From Dickeya fangzhongdai (lineage in GTDB: Bacteria > Pseudomonadota > Gammaproteobacteria > Enterobacterales > Enterobacteriaceae), in assembly GCF_002812485.1 (NCBI RefSeq), contig NZ_CP025003.1, positions 4,526,001-4,590,000 of the forward strand: DNA of 64,000 bases, read 5' to 3'. The notes under the pieces were generated by a model. That model had not been told where the DNA came from, did no database searches, and worked only from the letters and a program-made list of their open reading frames with translations. A program made the position numbers and the translations under genes. Shown one piece after another: positions 35,943 through 46,482 of the stretch. Each line of letters opens with the position of its first letter. Within the stretch, counting starts at the first letter, position 1.

Positions 35943-37097
35943 TCAGTGCTTGCTCAACGTATGGGCATCAATCCAGTCAAAATTAATGTCCTCGCCCAAA
36001 CCGGGACGCTGCGACAAATGGACATACCCTTCTTCGTCCATCGGGTCGACCAGCGTATTCAGATAGGCCGCCGGCTCGTCGTAGTTCAGGAACGGATGCA
36101 GCAGGCCGCGTTCGTACCAGCGGCAGTTTTTAATCGCCCCCACCACCGCCAGGTTCGGCGCGCCGTTGCCGTGAATTTCGCAATCCATGCCGAAGGCTTC
36201 CGCCAGATGCGCCACTTTAAGACACGGCGAAATCCCGCCCACGCCCTGCACCCCGGCGCGCAGAATGTCGCAGGCGCCCTCTTTCACCCAGTCGGCGCGG
36301 CTGAAGTATTTCCCGCCCAGGCTTTCCGGCCCGATGACGTCAATGTCCAGATTCTTGTTCAGCCAGCTGTAGGACGCCATGCTCTGCTCTTCCATCGGCT
36401 CTTCGAACCAGGTGAAGTTCAGTTTTTGCAGTTCACGGCCGATATACAGCGCCTCGCTGCGGCTGTACCAGTGGTAGCCGTCCAGCATCAGGCAGATATC
36501 CGGCCCCACCGCCTCGCGCACCGCCGCACAGGCTTTGACGTCCATTTTCGGGCTGGGCGCGAACGACACCGGCGGCATCCAGGTGTGCAGTTTGATGGCC
36601 TTGTAACCGCGTTTCACCAGCTTTTCAGCAAACTGGCCGTATTCTTCCGGCGTGGACAGGCCGCCTGTCAGCTCGTCGCCGCACATGGTGCTGCCGTAGG
36701 CCGGCACTTTATCGCGGTAGCCGCCCAGCAGTTTGTACACCGGCAGATTCAGCGCACGCCCGGCCAGATCCCACAGCGCCTGCTCGGCGATCGCCAGCGC
36801 GCGGTCGGTCAGCTGGTTGGCGCTGCCGCGCTGCCAGTGCACCAGATCCTGCCACAACCGCTCACGATCAAACGGATCCTGCCCAATCAGCACCTTGCGG
36901 AAAAAGCTGTTCACCACGTATGGGCGGATCACTTCCGGCGGCGCGAACGCATAGCCTTTGTGACCGCTGTCGGCGGTGATGGTCAGCAACGCCATACTGG
37001 CCTGATGCTCATCGCCCGGATGAGAATGTCCTGCACTGTCGGAAACGCGACGAGTGGGATAAGTGAAGACGGTGACGTCGATCGATTCAATTTTCAC
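35943..37097 (-). CDS. Mandelate racemase/muconate lactonizing-family dehydratase
   Basis: A 384-aa enolase-superfamily enzyme. The capping domain is at 1-125. The barrel carries metal ligands Asp in CLMLDGYHWY, Glu in WFEEPMEEQ and Glu in IGPESLGG, with AIKLHTWMPP as the KxK-type strand and EIHGNGAPN supplying the likely general-acid/base His. These point to an acid-sugar dehydratase or racemase. Substrate is not determinable by eye. The start is the GTG at 37097 (VKIESIDVTVF), because the longer frame has no ribosome site. It occupies the place where E. coli has tsgA-nir-cysG between ppiA and trpS. Confidence 0.87.
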   Translation of the reverse strand: MKIESIDVTVFTYPTRRVSDSAGHSHPGDEHQASMALLTITADSGHKGYAFAPPEVIRPYVVNSFFRKVLIGQDPFDRERLWQDLVHWQRGSANQLTDRALAIAEQALWDLAGRALNLPVYKLLGGYRDKVPAYGSTMCGDELTGGLSTPEEYGQFAEKLVKRGYKAIKLHTWMPPVSFAPSPKMDVKACAAVREAVGPDICLMLDGYHWYSRSEALYIGRELQKLNFTWFEEPMEEQSMASYSWLNKNLDIDVIGPESLGGKYFSRADWVKEGACDILRAGVQGVGGISPCLKVAHLAEAFGMDCEIHGNGAPNLAVVGAIKNCRWYERGLLHPFLNYDEPAAYLNTLVDPMDEEGYVHLSQRPGLGEDINFDWIDAHTLSKH

Positions 37098-37329
37098 GTT
37101 GATTACCTGCCTGAAGGTGAAGCGCCTGCCAGCACGGGCTCTTATAACCATAAGAAGAACGGAGAGAGAATAAAAACACAGTGCTGATTTAATAAAATTG
37201 CGTTTTATTTTTATCGATTATTGAGGAAGTCTGCTGTGAGGTCATTAGGCAATCTATAACATTTGTGAAAATTATCCACCCGATGATTATGCAATTGCCC
37301 TATTTACAAGTGTCCGCCCATCAGGGCAT

Positions 37330-37363
37330 AAAAAAAGCGCCGTTCCTGATGGGAAACGGCGCT
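37330..37363 (-). terminator. Intrinsic terminator of trpS
   Basis: The minus-strand stem agcgccgttt / aacggcgct is followed by seven T, 28 bp downstream of trpS. Confidence 0.9.
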
Positions 37364-37390
37364 GTCTGAACCGGTCCGGCGAAAATCAGA

Positions 37391-38395
37391 TTACGGGCGA
37401 GCCACGAATCCAACCACGTCATACACCTTGCGCAGCGTTTCCTGCGCGCGGGCGCTGGCTTTCTGCGCGCCGTCACGCATCACCTGCTGCAGGAAGGCTT
37501 CATCATCGCGGAAGCGATGATAACGCTCCTGCAACTCGATCAGCATGCCGGAGACGGCGTCCGCCACCGCGCCTTTCAGGTGACCATACATCTGGCCGTC
37601 GAACTCCTGCTCCAGTTCGGCAATGGATTTTCCCGTCACCCCAGAGAGGATATCCAGCAGGTTGGATACGCCGGCCTTGTTTTGCAGGTCGTAACGCACC
37701 ACCGGCGGCTCGTCGGAATCCGTTACCGCGCGTTTGATCTTCTTCACCACCGATTTCGGGTCTTCCAGCAGGCCGATAACGTTATTGCGGTTGTCATCCG
37801 ACTTGGACATTTTCCTGGTCGGCTCCAGCAGCGACATCACTCGCGCGCCGGATTTAGGAATGAACGGCTCCGGAATACGGAACGTTTCACCGTAAATAGT
37901 GTTGAAACGCTGGGCGATATCACGGCTCAGTTCCAGATGCTGTTTCTGGTCTTCCCCGACCGGCACCTGATTGGTCTGGTACAGCAGGATATCGGCCGCC
38001 ATCAGCACCGGGTAATCGAACAGACCCGCGTTGATGTTTTCTTCATAACGGGCGGACTTGTCCTTGAACTGGGTCATGCGGCTCAGTTCGCCGAAATAGG
38101 TGTAGCAATTCAGCAGCCAGCCCAGTTGCGCGTGCTCCGGCACATGCGACTGAACGAAAATCGTGCTTTTCTGCGGGTCGATGCCACAGGCCAGATAGAG
38201 CGCCAGCGTGTCCAGCGTCGCTTTGCGCAATTGCTGCGGGTCCTGGCGGACGGTGATCGCATGCTGATCCACGATGCAATAGATGCAGTCAAAATCATCC
38301 TGCATGTTGACCCACTGACGTAACGCACCCATGTAGTTACCAATGGTCAACTCGCCTGACGGCTGTGCGCCGCTAAATACAATGGGCTTACTCAT
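37391..38395 (-). CDS. trpS: Tryptophanyl-tRNA synthetase
   Basis: A 334-aa class I aminoacyl-tRNA synthetase that charges tRNA-Trp. [20 protein letters not shown] holds the HIGH-type signature (TIGN) and [12 protein letters not shown] is the KMSKS loop. [20 protein letters not shown] lines the Trp/ATP pocket. The start [10 protein letters not shown] at 38395 lies 1 bp after the gph stop, so it is the last gene of the rpe-gph-trpS unit, as in E. coli. Confidence 0.98.
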   Translation of the reverse strand: MSKPIVFSGAQPSGELTIGNYMGALRQWVNMQDDFDCIYCIVDQHAITVRQDPQQLRKATLDTLALYLACGIDPQKSTIFVQSHVPEHAQLGWLLNCYTYFGELSRMTQFKDKSARYEENINAGLFDYPVLMAADILLYQTNQVPVGEDQKQHLELSRDIAQRFNTIYGETFRIPEPFIPKSGARVMSLLEPTRKMSKSDDNRNNVIGLLEDPKSVVKKIKRAVTDSDEPPVVRYDLQNKAGVSNLLDILSGVTGKSIAELEQEFDGQMYGHLKGAVADAVSGMLIELQERYHRFRDDEAFLQQVMRDGAQKASARAQETLRKVYDVVGFVARP

Positions 38396-38396
38396 G

Positions 38397-39095
38397 TCAT
38401 GCTTCCTGATCGTTTGAAAGGGGTAACCCGGCAAGGGTCAATAAATCTGCAAAGCGATCCAGCACCACGTCAGGGTGGCTCAGGGCAATCGCCTCGCCAT
38501 AGTTATAACCGTACGTCATGCCGACGCACGGGCATCCGGCGGCCCGCGCCGCCTGAATATCATTGCGCGAATCGCCGACGAACAGCAACTCGTTCGCCCG
38601 CAGCCCGAGCTTGCCCAGCACCATATACAGCGGCGCCGGATGCGGCTTCTTCTCGGTCACGTCATCACCGCCCAGAATCAGCGAGAAGTCGTTGCCGATC
38701 CCCAGCATCTCCAGCAACGGCGCGACAAACGGCGTCGGTTTATTGGTGACTACCGCCATGCGAAAACCGCGTTCGGCCAATTGCGCCAGCGTTTCCTGCA
38801 CGCCCGGAAACAGCAGGCTACCGCTGTCCACCGTGCGGGCATAATACTTGTCGAACAGCGAACGGGCGTCATGAACCTGCCGTGCCGTCGGTTCCATACC
38901 AGCCCAGCGCAATGCGCGCTCTACCAGCACATCGGCGCCGTTGCCAATCCAGGTGGACACCAGCGCTTCGCCCGCGCGAGGCAGTGACAACGCCCCCAGA
39001 GTCATATCGACCGCTTCGGCCAGCCCCGGCGCACTGTTGATCAGCGTGCCGTCAAGGTCGAACGCCAGCCCGCGAATCGCAGAGAAATCAGTCAT
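38397..39095 (-). CDS. gph: Phosphoglycolate phosphatase
   Basis: A 232-aa HAD-superfamily phosphatase that removes phosphoglycolate formed during DNA end repair. Motif I is [16 protein letters not shown], motif [11 protein letters not shown], motif III the Lys in [14 protein letters not shown], and motif [18 protein letters not shown]. It overlaps the end of rpe by 8 bp and nearly abuts trpS. Confidence 0.97.
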   Translation of the reverse strand: MTDFSAIRGLAFDLDGTLINSAPGLAEAVDMTLGALSLPRAGEALVSTWIGNGADVLVERALRWAGMEPTARQVHDARSLFDKYYARTVDSGSLLFPGVQETLAQLAERGFRMAVVTNKPTPFVAPLLEMLGIGNDFSLILGGDDVTEKKPHPAPLYMVLGKLGLRANELLFVGDSRNDIQAARAAGCPCVGMTYGYNYGEAIALSHPDVVLDRFADLLTLAGLPLSNDQEA

Positions 39096-39765
39096 GACGT
39101 ACCGTCTCCAGTTCCTGTCGCATACGCTCAATCACCGCCCGGTAATCCGGTTGGCCGAAAATCGCCGAACCGGCGACAAACATGTCCGCCCCGGCCGCCG
39201 CAATCTGCGCGATGTTCTCGACTTTAACGCCGCCATCCACTTCCAGGCGAATATCGTAGCCGCTTTCATCAATCCGCTTACGTACCTGGCGCAGTTTATC
39301 CAGCGTGGACGGAATGAAAGACTGGCCGCCAAAGCCCGGATTGACGGACATCAGCAGAATGATGTCCAGCTTATCCATCACGTAATCAAGATAACTCAGC
39401 GAGGTGGCGGGGTTAAACACCAGACCGGCCTTGCAGCCATGATCCTTGATCAATTGCAGGGTACGGTCGACATGTTCGGACGCTTCGGGATGAAACGTGA
39501 TGAAACTGGCGCCGGCTTCGGCAAAATCAGGGATCAGCCGATCCACCGGTTTTACCATCAAATGCACATCCACCGGTGCGGTGATGCCATAGTTGCGCAG
39601 AGATTTCAGCACCAGCGGACCGATAGTCAGATTGGGAACATAGTGATTGTCCATCACGTCAAAGTGGACCACATCCGCCCCGGCCGCCAGGGCCTGCGCC
39701 GTGTCCTCGCCAAGACGGGCAAAGTCAGCCGACAAAATAGACGGGGCGATTAAAAACGGTTTCAT
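39088..39765 (-). CDS. rpe: Ribulose-phosphate 3-epimerase
   Basis: A 225-aa TIM-barrel epimerase linking ribulose 5-phosphate and xylulose 5-phosphate in the pentose phosphate pathway. Motifs: [33 protein letters not shown] (metal His and Asp), [27 protein letters not shown] and EVDGGVK. The start MKPFLIAPS at 39765 is preferred to a four-residue extension. Confidence 0.98.
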   Translation of the reverse strand: MKPFLIAPSILSADFARLGEDTAQALAAGADVVHFDVMDNHYVPNLTIGPLVLKSLRNYGITAPVDVHLMVKPVDRLIPDFAEAGASFITFHPEASEHVDRTLQLIKDHGCKAGLVFNPATSLSYLDYVMDKLDIILLMSVNPGFGGQSFIPSTLDKLRQVRKRIDESGYDIRLEVDGGVKVENIAQIAAAGADMFVAGSAIFGQPDYRAVIERMRQELETVRHD

Positions 39766-39904
39766 GCGTTTCTCCAAACCATCAAGTCTGCATTTTGCTG
39801 CCGGGCGCTATGGATTAATCTCACACCTGCGCAGCCACTCTGTAGGGGAACAACCCTTTTACTTCCTCACATCGCGCCCATCCGCCCGCAGCGCCCGATC
39901 ACGC

Positions 39905-40732
39905 TCAGAACGCTGCCTGACAATACAACGCCAGCAACTCATTGACCTTACTGCGGCCCGAAATATTGCGGCTGATGGTGCGGCGCGCCTTGACCACATA
40001 CAACGACGAAGCGTCACGGTACCATTCACGAGTCAGTACTGTATCGTGATTGGAAATCAGTACCGGGATCTGGCTTTGCGACGACAACTGCTGCGCCAGC
40101 TGCGCCAGATTCTGTTGGTCCCGATTATTAAAGTTGTTGGTATGGTACGCCGTAAAATTGGCCGTAGCCGACAGCGGCGCGTAAGGCGGGTCGCAATACA
40201 CCACCGAGCCCGGGGAGGCGTTAGTCAGCGTCTGCTGATAATGCTCGCACACGAACGTAGCGTTCTGCGCCTTTTCCGCAAACCAGTAAAGCTCTTCTTC
40301 CGGAAAATAGGGTTTCTTATAGCGCCCAAACGGCACATTGAACTCGCCACGCATGTTATAGCGGCACAGACCGTTATAACAATGACGGTTCAGATACAGA
40401 AACAGCAGCGCCCGACGATAATCATCGGTACAGAGATTGAACTCCTCTCTCAACCGGTAAAAAACATCCGAGGTATTCACTTCATCGATAAACAGCTCGC
40501 GGGCATCGCGGATGAAAGCATCGGTTTCGGTTTTGACAATTTTATAGAGATTAATCAGATCGCTGTTGATATCCGCCAGAATATAGCTGTCGTAGTCAGT
40601 ATTGAGAAATACGGAACCCGCGCCCACGAAAGGCTCGATTAATCGCTCTCCCGCTGGCAGATATCGGCGAATCTCTTCCACCAGCGGATACTTCCCACCG
40701 GCCCATTTTAAGAACGCGCGGTTTTTCTTCAT
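39905..40732 (-). CDS. dam: DNA adenine methyltransferase Dam
   Basis: A 275-aa alpha-type N6-adenine methyltransferase acting on GATC, used in mismatch repair, replication timing and gene control. AFLKWAGGKYPLVEEI contains the AdoMet motif FxGxG (FVGAGSVFLNT also matches). The catalytic DPPY is in VVYCDPPYAPLSATANFT. damX lies upstream and rpe downstream, as in E. coli. Confidence 0.98.
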   Translation of the reverse strand: MKKNRAFLKWAGGKYPLVEEIRRYLPAGERLIEPFVGAGSVFLNTDYDSYILADINSDLINLYKIVKTETDAFIRDARELFIDEVNTSDVFYRLREEFNLCTDDYRRALLFLYLNRHCYNGLCRYNMRGEFNVPFGRYKKPYFPEEELYWFAEKAQNATFVCEHYQQTLTNASPGSVVYCDPPYAPLSATANFTAYHTNNFNNRDQQNLAQLAQQLSSQSQIPVLISNHDTVLTREWYRDASSLYVVKARRTISRNISGRSKVNELLALYCQAAF

Positions 40733-40808
40733 GCCGTCGTTAATTACTCACACAGTTCAGAGCCACGGATTGTACTCTGTTTAGACAGCACATCAGGGCC
40801 AATTGGTC

Positions 40809-41864
40809 TTACTTGGTCAAGTCCTGCTTCACCTGACGGATCGGCCTGACCCATGGTTTTTTCGCCTGAACATCAGCAGGCAAGGACGCAATGGCGCGTT
40901 TGGCATCCTCCGGCGAGGCGTAAACACCATTCACCAGAACATACCAGGGTCGCCCGTCACGTTTCGTTTCATATACCCAGTAATTCGCCAGCCGCTGTTC
41001 CCGGGCATACGCTTTGAGGGAATCCTCGCGGGAGGCGCTGCTGAGTTGCAAAGTAAAGTGGCCGGCCGGCGCACTCTGGATAGCCGTACCGCTCTGGCTT
41101 CCGGCTGACGTCGCCGGTTTGACCGCCGCTGCCGGTTTGCTGGCCGGTGCGGGCGTCACGGCCGTCGTGGGTGCCCGATGCGCATTCGCAGCAGGTTTGG
41201 CGCTCTCTTTCGCCTCGGCGGCGGTTTTATGAGATGCCGGAGAAGGCTGTTTTTCCGCCTGAACATGGGCAGGAGATTTCTCCGCAGGCTGAGCACGTCC
41301 GCCTTTGGTTGCCGGCGCCAGCACGGTCGCCGGTTCGGTCGGCAACCCAGAAGACAACGCGTTCACCCGGTCCTGTTGCTGAGGCTGAGACAGCGCATCG
41401 GTAATATTGCCCGGCAATTCAATACGCTGCTGGTTGCTATTCTGCGAAGGCAACGGCGCCTGCGTGGGCGTACCGGAAACAGGCTGACCACTCAGCGTCT
41501 GCGCAGAGCCTGCGCCCGAATTCGGAGCGGCGACTGGCGCCGGAGAAGAGGGCTGAAGCGCCGCCGCCGGTGGCGGTGTTCCCGGTTCCTGACTGGAAGA
41601 CATGGACGATGACAGATCGATATTCCTGTCAGAACCTGCTGGTTGCGACGGAGCCGAAGATTTGTTCTGGCTGGGAGATTGCAGAGCAGAACCAATGCCG
41701 ATGATCAGCAGCACCAGTACCACAATACCGATACCAATCATGGTGTGTTGTCTGGATAGCGAGACACTGGGGGCAGCGAAGCCTTTGCTTCGTCTCTGCT
41801 GGCGCGCAGGGCGTCGATCGCTGGTATCCGGCTTCAATTCTTCTTCCGGATTGAACTCATCCAT
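40809..41864 (-). CDS. damX: Cell division protein DamX (SPOR domain)
   Basis: A 351-aa inner-membrane protein recruited to the division septum. A cytoplasmic basic segment is followed by one membrane helix (IGIGIVVLVLLIIGIGSAL, about 43-61). A long Pro/Ala/Gln/Ser-rich periplasmic linker leads to a C-terminal SPOR domain (about 265-345; HFTLQLSSASREDSLKAYAR, YWVYETKRDGRPWYVLVNG) that binds denuded peptidoglycan. The gene is shorter than E. coli damX (428 aa), mostly in the linker. Confidence 0.95.
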   Translation of the reverse strand: MDEFNPEEELKPDTSDRRPARQQRRSKGFAAPSVSLSRQHTMIGIGIVVLVLLIIGIGSALQSPSQNKSSAPSQPAGSDRNIDLSSSMSSSQEPGTPPPAAALQPSSPAPVAAPNSGAGSAQTLSGQPVSGTPTQAPLPSQNSNQQRIELPGNITDALSQPQQQDRVNALSSGLPTEPATVLAPATKGGRAQPAEKSPAHVQAEKQPSPASHKTAAEAKESAKPAANAHRAPTTAVTPAPASKPAAAVKPATSAGSQSGTAIQSAPAGHFTLQLSSASREDSLKAYAREQRLANYWVYETKRDGRPWYVLVNGVYASPEDAKRAIASLPADVQAKKPWVRPIRQVKQDLTK

Positions 41865-41998
41865 TTATACCCTCCAACTGAAAGGCTAGCTTCCGCGGAC
41901 ATCTGACACTGCGAAAGTCTAAATCATAAGGCATTGTATTTTAAACGTAAACTACCACAACTCCGGCTGCTGGCTATTCAGCCAGTCAGGGAGTGCGT

Positions 41999-43084
41999 TC
42001 AGGGAAGGCAGTCGGCAATGGATGCCAGCACCAGTTCGTGCGATACGCCCGCTCGGACTTCCGACTGACCTATCGCCGTGGGCAGAACCAGACGCAGTTC
42101 CCCCGCCAGAACCTTCTTGTCCCGCATCATGTGCGGCAGATACGCTTGTGGAGCCATTTCACGCGGCCCGGTGACAGGCAATCCGGCCCGCAGCAACAGC
42201 GCCCTGATGCGCTCGACATCGTCAGCGCTAAACTGCCCGAGACGGCGGGCGGCCTCGGCCGCCATGACCATGCCCGCGGCTACGGCTTCGCCATGCAGCC
42301 AGTTGCCGTAGCCCATTTCCGCTTCAATGGCATGTCCATAAGTGTGGCCCAAATTCAGCAAGGCGCGCAGTCCGGATTCACGTTCATCCGCCGCCACCAC
42401 CTCCGCCTTCAGTTCGCAACAACGGCGAATACAGTAAGCCAGCGGTTCATCCTGCAGGCTGCGCACAGCGTCAATATGCTCTTCCAACCATTCGAAAAAC
42501 GCGCGGTCAAGGATGATGCCATACTTGATCACTTCAGCCAGACCGGAGGAAAGCTCGCGTGCGGGCAGCGTTTTAAGGCAATCCAGATCGACCACCACCG
42601 AAGCAGGCTGGTAGAACGCGCCAATCATATTTTTGCCTAGCGGATGGTTGACGGCGGTTTTTCCGCCGACGGACGAATCGACCTGCGCCAGCAGCGTGGT
42701 CGGAACCTGAATGAAGCGAACGCCGCGCTGATAACAGGCGGCGGCAAAGCCGGTCAGATCGCCGATAACGCCGCCCCCCAACGCGACCAGCGTGGTGTCG
42801 CGCCCATGCGGCCGGGCCAGCAAGGCGGAAAACACCTGCTCCAGCACGGTTAAAGACTTGAACTGTTCGCCATCAGGCAGAATCACCTGATCAACCCGCA
42901 CGCCGCTTTTTTCCAACCGATCACGCAACGCATCCAGATAAAGCGGCGCCAACGTCTCATTGGTCACCAGCATGGCCTGATCGCCAGCCTTCAGCGGCAT
43001 AAAAGAAGCCGCATCGTTGAAAAGACCGGCGGCGATCGTAATGGGGTAACTGCGTTCCCCGAGGGTTACGGTGACTCTTTCCAT
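41999..43084 (-). CDS. aroB: 3-dehydroquinate synthase
   Basis: A 361-aa NAD- and metal-dependent enzyme that cyclises DAHP, the second step of the shikimate pathway. [20 protein letters not shown] binds [23 protein letters not shown] and [18 protein letters not shown] carry active-site Lys, Asp and metal-binding His residues. It lies 53 bp downstream of aroK, with which it is co-transcribed in E. coli. Confidence 0.98.
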   Translation of the reverse strand: MERVTVTLGERSYPITIAAGLFNDAASFMPLKAGDQAMLVTNETLAPLYLDALRDRLEKSGVRVDQVILPDGEQFKSLTVLEQVFSALLARPHGRDTTLVALGGGVIGDLTGFAAACYQRGVRFIQVPTTLLAQVDSSVGGKTAVNHPLGKNMIGAFYQPASVVVDLDCLKTLPARELSSGLAEVIKYGIILDRAFFEWLEEHIDAVRSLQDEPLAYCIRRCCELKAEVVAADERESGLRALLNLGHTYGHAIEAEMGYGNWLHGEAVAAGMVMAAEAARRLGQFSADDVERIRALLLRAGLPVTGPREMAPQAYLPHMMRDKKVLAGELRLVLPTAIGQSEVRAGVSHELVLASIADCLP

Positions 43085-43137
43085 GCGCGTTCCATTGATC
43101 TGTCAGAAACCTGCGGTGTGCAGGAGATTACACAAAA

Positions 43138-43659
43138 TCAGTTGCTTTCCAGCATGCTGATGATCTGGTTGGCAACGACCTTGGCGCTTTGTTCATCGGT
43201 GCGAATCGTGACATCGGCGATTTCTTCATACAGCGGATTACGCTCTTTCGCCAATGCCTCCAGCACTTCGCGTGGTGGGGTTTCAACCTGAAGCAACGGA
43301 CGTTTTTTATCTCGTTGAGTACGGGCCAACTGTTTTTCAATGGTGGTTTCCAGATACACCACCACGCCGCGTGCAGACAGGCGATTGCGGGTTTCGCGTG
43401 ATTTCACCGAACCGCCGCCTGTTGCCAGTACAATGCCCTGCTTTTCCGTCAATTCATTAATGACTTTCTCTTCGCGATCGCGGAAGCCTTCCTCGCCTTC
43501 CACATCAAATACCCAGCCCACATCAGCCCCGGTACGTCGCTCAATTTCTTGATCGGAGTCGAAGAATTCCATATTGAGCTGCTGAGCTAACTGACGGCCA
43601 ATAGTGCTTTTGCCGGCACCCATAGGCCCAACCAGAAAGATATTGCGTTTCTCTGCCAT
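43138..43659 (-). CDS. aroK: Shikimate kinase I
   Basis: A 173-aa P-loop kinase phosphorylating shikimate. Walker A is [31 protein letters not shown] and [12 protein letters not shown] bind shikimate; LATGGGSV is the Walker B-like loop and QRDKKRPLL the lid. Start [12 protein letters not shown] at 43659, as in E. coli AroK. It begins the aroK-aroB-damX-dam-rpe-gph-trpS string. Confidence 0.97.
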   Translation of the reverse strand: MAEKRNIFLVGPMGAGKSTIGRQLAQQLNMEFFDSDQEIERRTGADVGWVFDVEGEEGFRDREEKVINELTEKQGIVLATGGGSVKSRETRNRLSARGVVVYLETTIEKQLARTQRDKKRPLLQVETPPREVLEALAKERNPLYEEIADVTIRTDEQSAKVVANQIISMLESN

Positions 43660-44260
43660 TTTTTTGGTATTACTAAGAAATTCGTTAATGATAACCCGCC
43701 CCGCCATGTAACCTGCGGCGGAACCTAAACTGAAACCTCATGAGCGATAGTGCGAGAATCAGACAAAAAATTATCTCAATACTCAGGGTAGTTTGGCAAC
43801 CGAATAAAATGCCACACGAATCAGGCAGCGATAAACCGTGCGTTTTATCTATACCCGTCATACTTCAAGTTGCAGGTGCGTTGGCGTTATTACGCGGCCC
43901 ATACATGGGCCTCGCCCCTTCCAGGCCGCAGCACGCTGTGTTAAACGCTGCTCACGGCAACGTTGTCACGCCCTTTGTCGCTTACTGATGTAAACGCCCG
44001 AGGATTCACTGCGTCGCCGCGTTACCAGGCTCATAATGAGCCTGGCCCTGAAAGGCCAACGCGTTGCGTTGTTTAAAACGCGAGCGTTTTGTCCTGCAAC
44101 TTGAATTATTTGGGGTGTACACCGCTGATGTAACACCACTTCCGTGCTCAAGCCGCTATCCTTGTATGCTAAAACGAGGGTATCGTCAAACGATGAAGGG
44201 CACTATTTTAACAAAGCGGACCGACAAGACAGGCGGCGCTGCTCGTCCGCCTGCCCGCCT
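43660..44260. other. Non-coding region between hofQ and aroK
   Basis: About 600 bp. Several open frames cross it, but all run through repeated sequence and none has a recognisable product. The middle is an ERIC-ended composite repeat (43850-44118). The aroK promoter must lie in the left part. Confidence 0.6.
43850..44118. repeat. Composite repeat with ERIC-like inverted ends
   Basis: The left end tatacccgtcatacttcaag plus ttgcaggtgcgttgg and the right end tcctgcaacttgaattattt plus ggggt are inverted relatives about 240 bp apart. Internal palindromic pieces are present (ggcccatacatgggcc; aggctcataatgagcct). It has the structure of a non-autonomous mobile or palindromic element. Confidence 0.65.
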
Positions 44261-45571
44261 TCAGGCCGCCGGAGCGCGTCTGGCCGACTGGATCAGCGTT
44301 GGGGTAATAAAGATGACCAGCTCGCGACGCGTGTGCTGCTGATTACCGCTGCGGAACCATTGCCCTATGCCCGGCAACGCGCCCAGCCCCGGAACCTGCC
44401 GCTCGCCCTGATTCTTCTGCTGCTGGAAAATACCGCCCAGCACAATGGTTTCACCATCCTGCACCGTCACCTGTGTCTGGATTTCCTGTTTATCGATCGC
44501 CAGTATCTCGCCCCCTTCGCCCTGTTTGATGGCGCGTCCCGGCATATTCTGGCTAATCAACAGATTGAGCGTTATCTGCCCGCCATGCAGAATCCTGGGC
44601 GTGACTTCCATTCCCAGCACCGCTTCTTTGAACTCAATCGACGTTGAGCCGCTGGCGCCGCTGGACACCTGATACGGAATTTCCGTGCCCTGCTTGATGC
44701 TGGCCGTCTGCTGATGTGCGGTAAACAGGCGCGGACTGGCGATGATCTCCACTTCATTTTCCTGTTCCAGCGCCATCAATTCCAGATCCAGCAGCCGTCC
44801 GTTCAACTTCGCCAGATGAAACCCCGCGTTGACGGCGGGCGACTCCACCGGCAGGCTGACGCTGAAATTGTTCATTTGCAGCGCCTGCCCCGTCGTCGCG
44901 GCATCGCCCAGTCCCCAGTTGACGCCCAACGCCTTAAGGTGCTCACTGCTGATGGTCACGATATGCGCCGCCAGTTGCACCTGCGCCAGCGGTTTGTCCA
45001 GTTCCCCGACCCAGGGACGAATTTGCTCCAGCGCTGAAACGACATCCCTCACCAACAGCGTATTGGTGCGTTTGTCCACCGTTACGCTGCCACGCTCGGT
45101 CAGTAAAGTACCGCGCTGACTCTGCAGACTCGCTACCACGTCGGCGGCTTCCGCGTACTGCAAGGTAACGGACAGATTCTGCAACGGCAGTTGCTGACGC
45201 TGTTTGGCCGCCAGCTCCTCCTGTTGCCGCTGCCGGTCTTTCGTATAGGTGTCGGGGTAGACCATCATGACGCTGTCCTGCCGTTCAATCGTCAACTGAC
45301 CCATGCGCAGAATAATATCGAGCGCCTGCTGCCAGGGAACCTGCTGCAAATTCAGGCTGACGTTGCCCGTCACGCCCGGCGCCACCACCAGATTAAGCTG
45401 CTGGTGATCGGCCAGCGCCTGCAAGACGCGCTGAACCGGCACATCATCGAACGCCAGCGAAACCGGCTCGTCGCCGCGGGCTTCGGCTAGCACACCGCTA
45501 AACAACATCATCAGCCAGATTAGCCAGCCGTACCGACGTAACCGCCCGCCGGGAAAACATCCTGTCTTCAT
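44261..45571 (-). CDS. hofQ: HofQ secretin (type IV pilus / DNA uptake)
   Basis: A 436-aa outer-membrane secretin of the PilQ/ComE type. The N-terminal secretin/STN domain (DEPVSLAFDDVPVQRVLQAL, about 34-100) is followed by an N-domain (LSVTLQYAEAADVVASLQSQ) and a secretin core ending VPGLGALPGIGQWFRSGNQQ. In E. coli the orthologue lets cells use DNA as a nutrient. It is the last gene of hofMNOPQ, with only 3 bp from hofP. Confidence 0.95.
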   Translation of the reverse strand: MKTGCFPGGRLRRYGWLIWLMMLFSGVLAEARGDEPVSLAFDDVPVQRVLQALADHQQLNLVVAPGVTGNVSLNLQQVPWQQALDIILRMGQLTIERQDSVMMVYPDTYTKDRQRQQEELAAKQRQQLPLQNLSVTLQYAEAADVVASLQSQRGTLLTERGSVTVDKRTNTLLVRDVVSALEQIRPWVGELDKPLAQVQLAAHIVTISSEHLKALGVNWGLGDAATTGQALQMNNFSVSLPVESPAVNAGFHLAKLNGRLLDLELMALEQENEVEIIASPRLFTAHQQTASIKQGTEIPYQVSSGASGSTSIEFKEAVLGMEVTPRILHGGQITLNLLISQNMPGRAIKQGEGGEILAIDKQEIQTQVTVQDGETIVLGGIFQQQKNQGERQVPGLGALPGIGQWFRSGNQQHTRRELVIFITPTLIQSARRAPAA

Positions 45572-45574
45572 GCG

Positions 45575-45931
45575 TTATTCCTTTTTGTGATGAAAGGGCG
45601 AGCCAAGATGAACCTCTGACGCCCCACAATGCACCGTCTCGTCTGCCGGGCGCAGCGTGGCGCCAGTGCTATCCAGCCGCGTAATCCGCCAGTCGCCGGG
45701 CGGGATAACGTCGCCATCGCGGACTCGCAGCCAGCCGCCTGGCGTCTGCGCCAGCCATCCGACCCACTGCGATGACGACCCCACCATGCCTTTCAACCGC
45801 CATTCATCCGGTAACGTTCGGTTCTCGCATGATGCGACCAGACGCGGCTGAAACGGATCGCGCATCGTCTCCGCCCTCGTCATTCCCGACAGCCAAGCGA
45901 GCCACAATATGATGCCTCGCCATCCGCTCAT
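45575..45931 (-). CDS. hofP: HofP family pilus assembly protein
   Basis: A 118-aa protein with a short signal peptide (MSGWRGIILWLAWLSGMTRA) and a PilP-like core (MRDPFQPRL; EWRLKGMVGSSSQWVGWLAQ; VRDGDVIPPGDWRITRLDST). It probably links inner-membrane PilO-type proteins to the secretin. It overlaps hofO by 4 bp. Identified mainly by position and pattern. Confidence 0.85.
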   Translation of the reverse strand: MSGWRGIILWLAWLSGMTRAETMRDPFQPRLVASCENRTLPDEWRLKGMVGSSSQWVGWLAQTPGGWLRVRDGDVIPPGDWRITRLDSTGATLRPADETVHCGASEVHLGSPFHHKKE

Positions 45932-46482
45932 CGCGCCGTCTCCACTGGCTGCGGCAACGACAGCCGCAGTTCGGTGCGCAGCCCGGCAGGCGTTTTTCGG
46001 ATCGTCAGATGATCAATGCGCAGCACCACCGGGAGCGCCCTGAAACGCGTCAGAAAATTCAGGGTCGCGGCATACTCCGCGTTAAAAGCCAGCAGCCAGG
46101 CAGGCGATGTCGTATTCATGTCTTCCGGCTGCACCGGACGCCACGTCACCAGATGTACGCCGCTATCACGTAGCGGCGCTTCCAGCCACGCTGCTACGCG
46201 ATTCGACGACCAGTCCGCCGCCAAGGGCGGCTGATCCGCCAGCCAGCGCTGAAGCGCGTGCAAGGCTGGCATCCGGGTAATGTTCTCCCGCCACTGCGCA
46301 ATGACCAGCGTACTGTCCCGATGCTGCTGCTCAAGTTGCAACAGCAACTGCCGTTCTGCCGAAATCCATACCCCGCCGACCATCAGCGCCGCCAGCATCA
46401 CCAGCGCTGATGGCGCCAGTAGCAGCAACCACAACGGCGTCGCCAGCCAGCGGGCAGTCATGGGGTAAAGCCATGCCATCAT
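45928..46482 (-). CDS. hofO: HofO (PilO-like) protein
   Basis: A 184-aa inner-membrane protein. One N-terminal helix (about 10-45) is followed by a coiled coil and a periplasmic domain, matching the PilO plan. The sequence is poorly conserved, so the name rests on its place between hofN and hofP, each overlapped by 4 bp. Confidence 0.82.
   Translation of the reverse strand: MMAWLYPMTARWLATPLWLLLLAPSALVMLAALMVGGVWISAERQLLLQLEQQHRDSTLVIAQWRENITRMPALHALQRWLADQPPLAADWSSNRVAAWLEAPLRDSGVHLVTWRPVQPEDMNTTSPAWLLAFNAEYAATLNFLTRFRALPVVLRIDHLTIRKTPAGLRTELRLSLPQPVETAR

Noticed and set aside
43740-44342. Several overlapping small open frames between aroK and hofQ
   Set aside because: They run through an ERIC-like palindromic element and lack ribosome sites and recognisable protein features.
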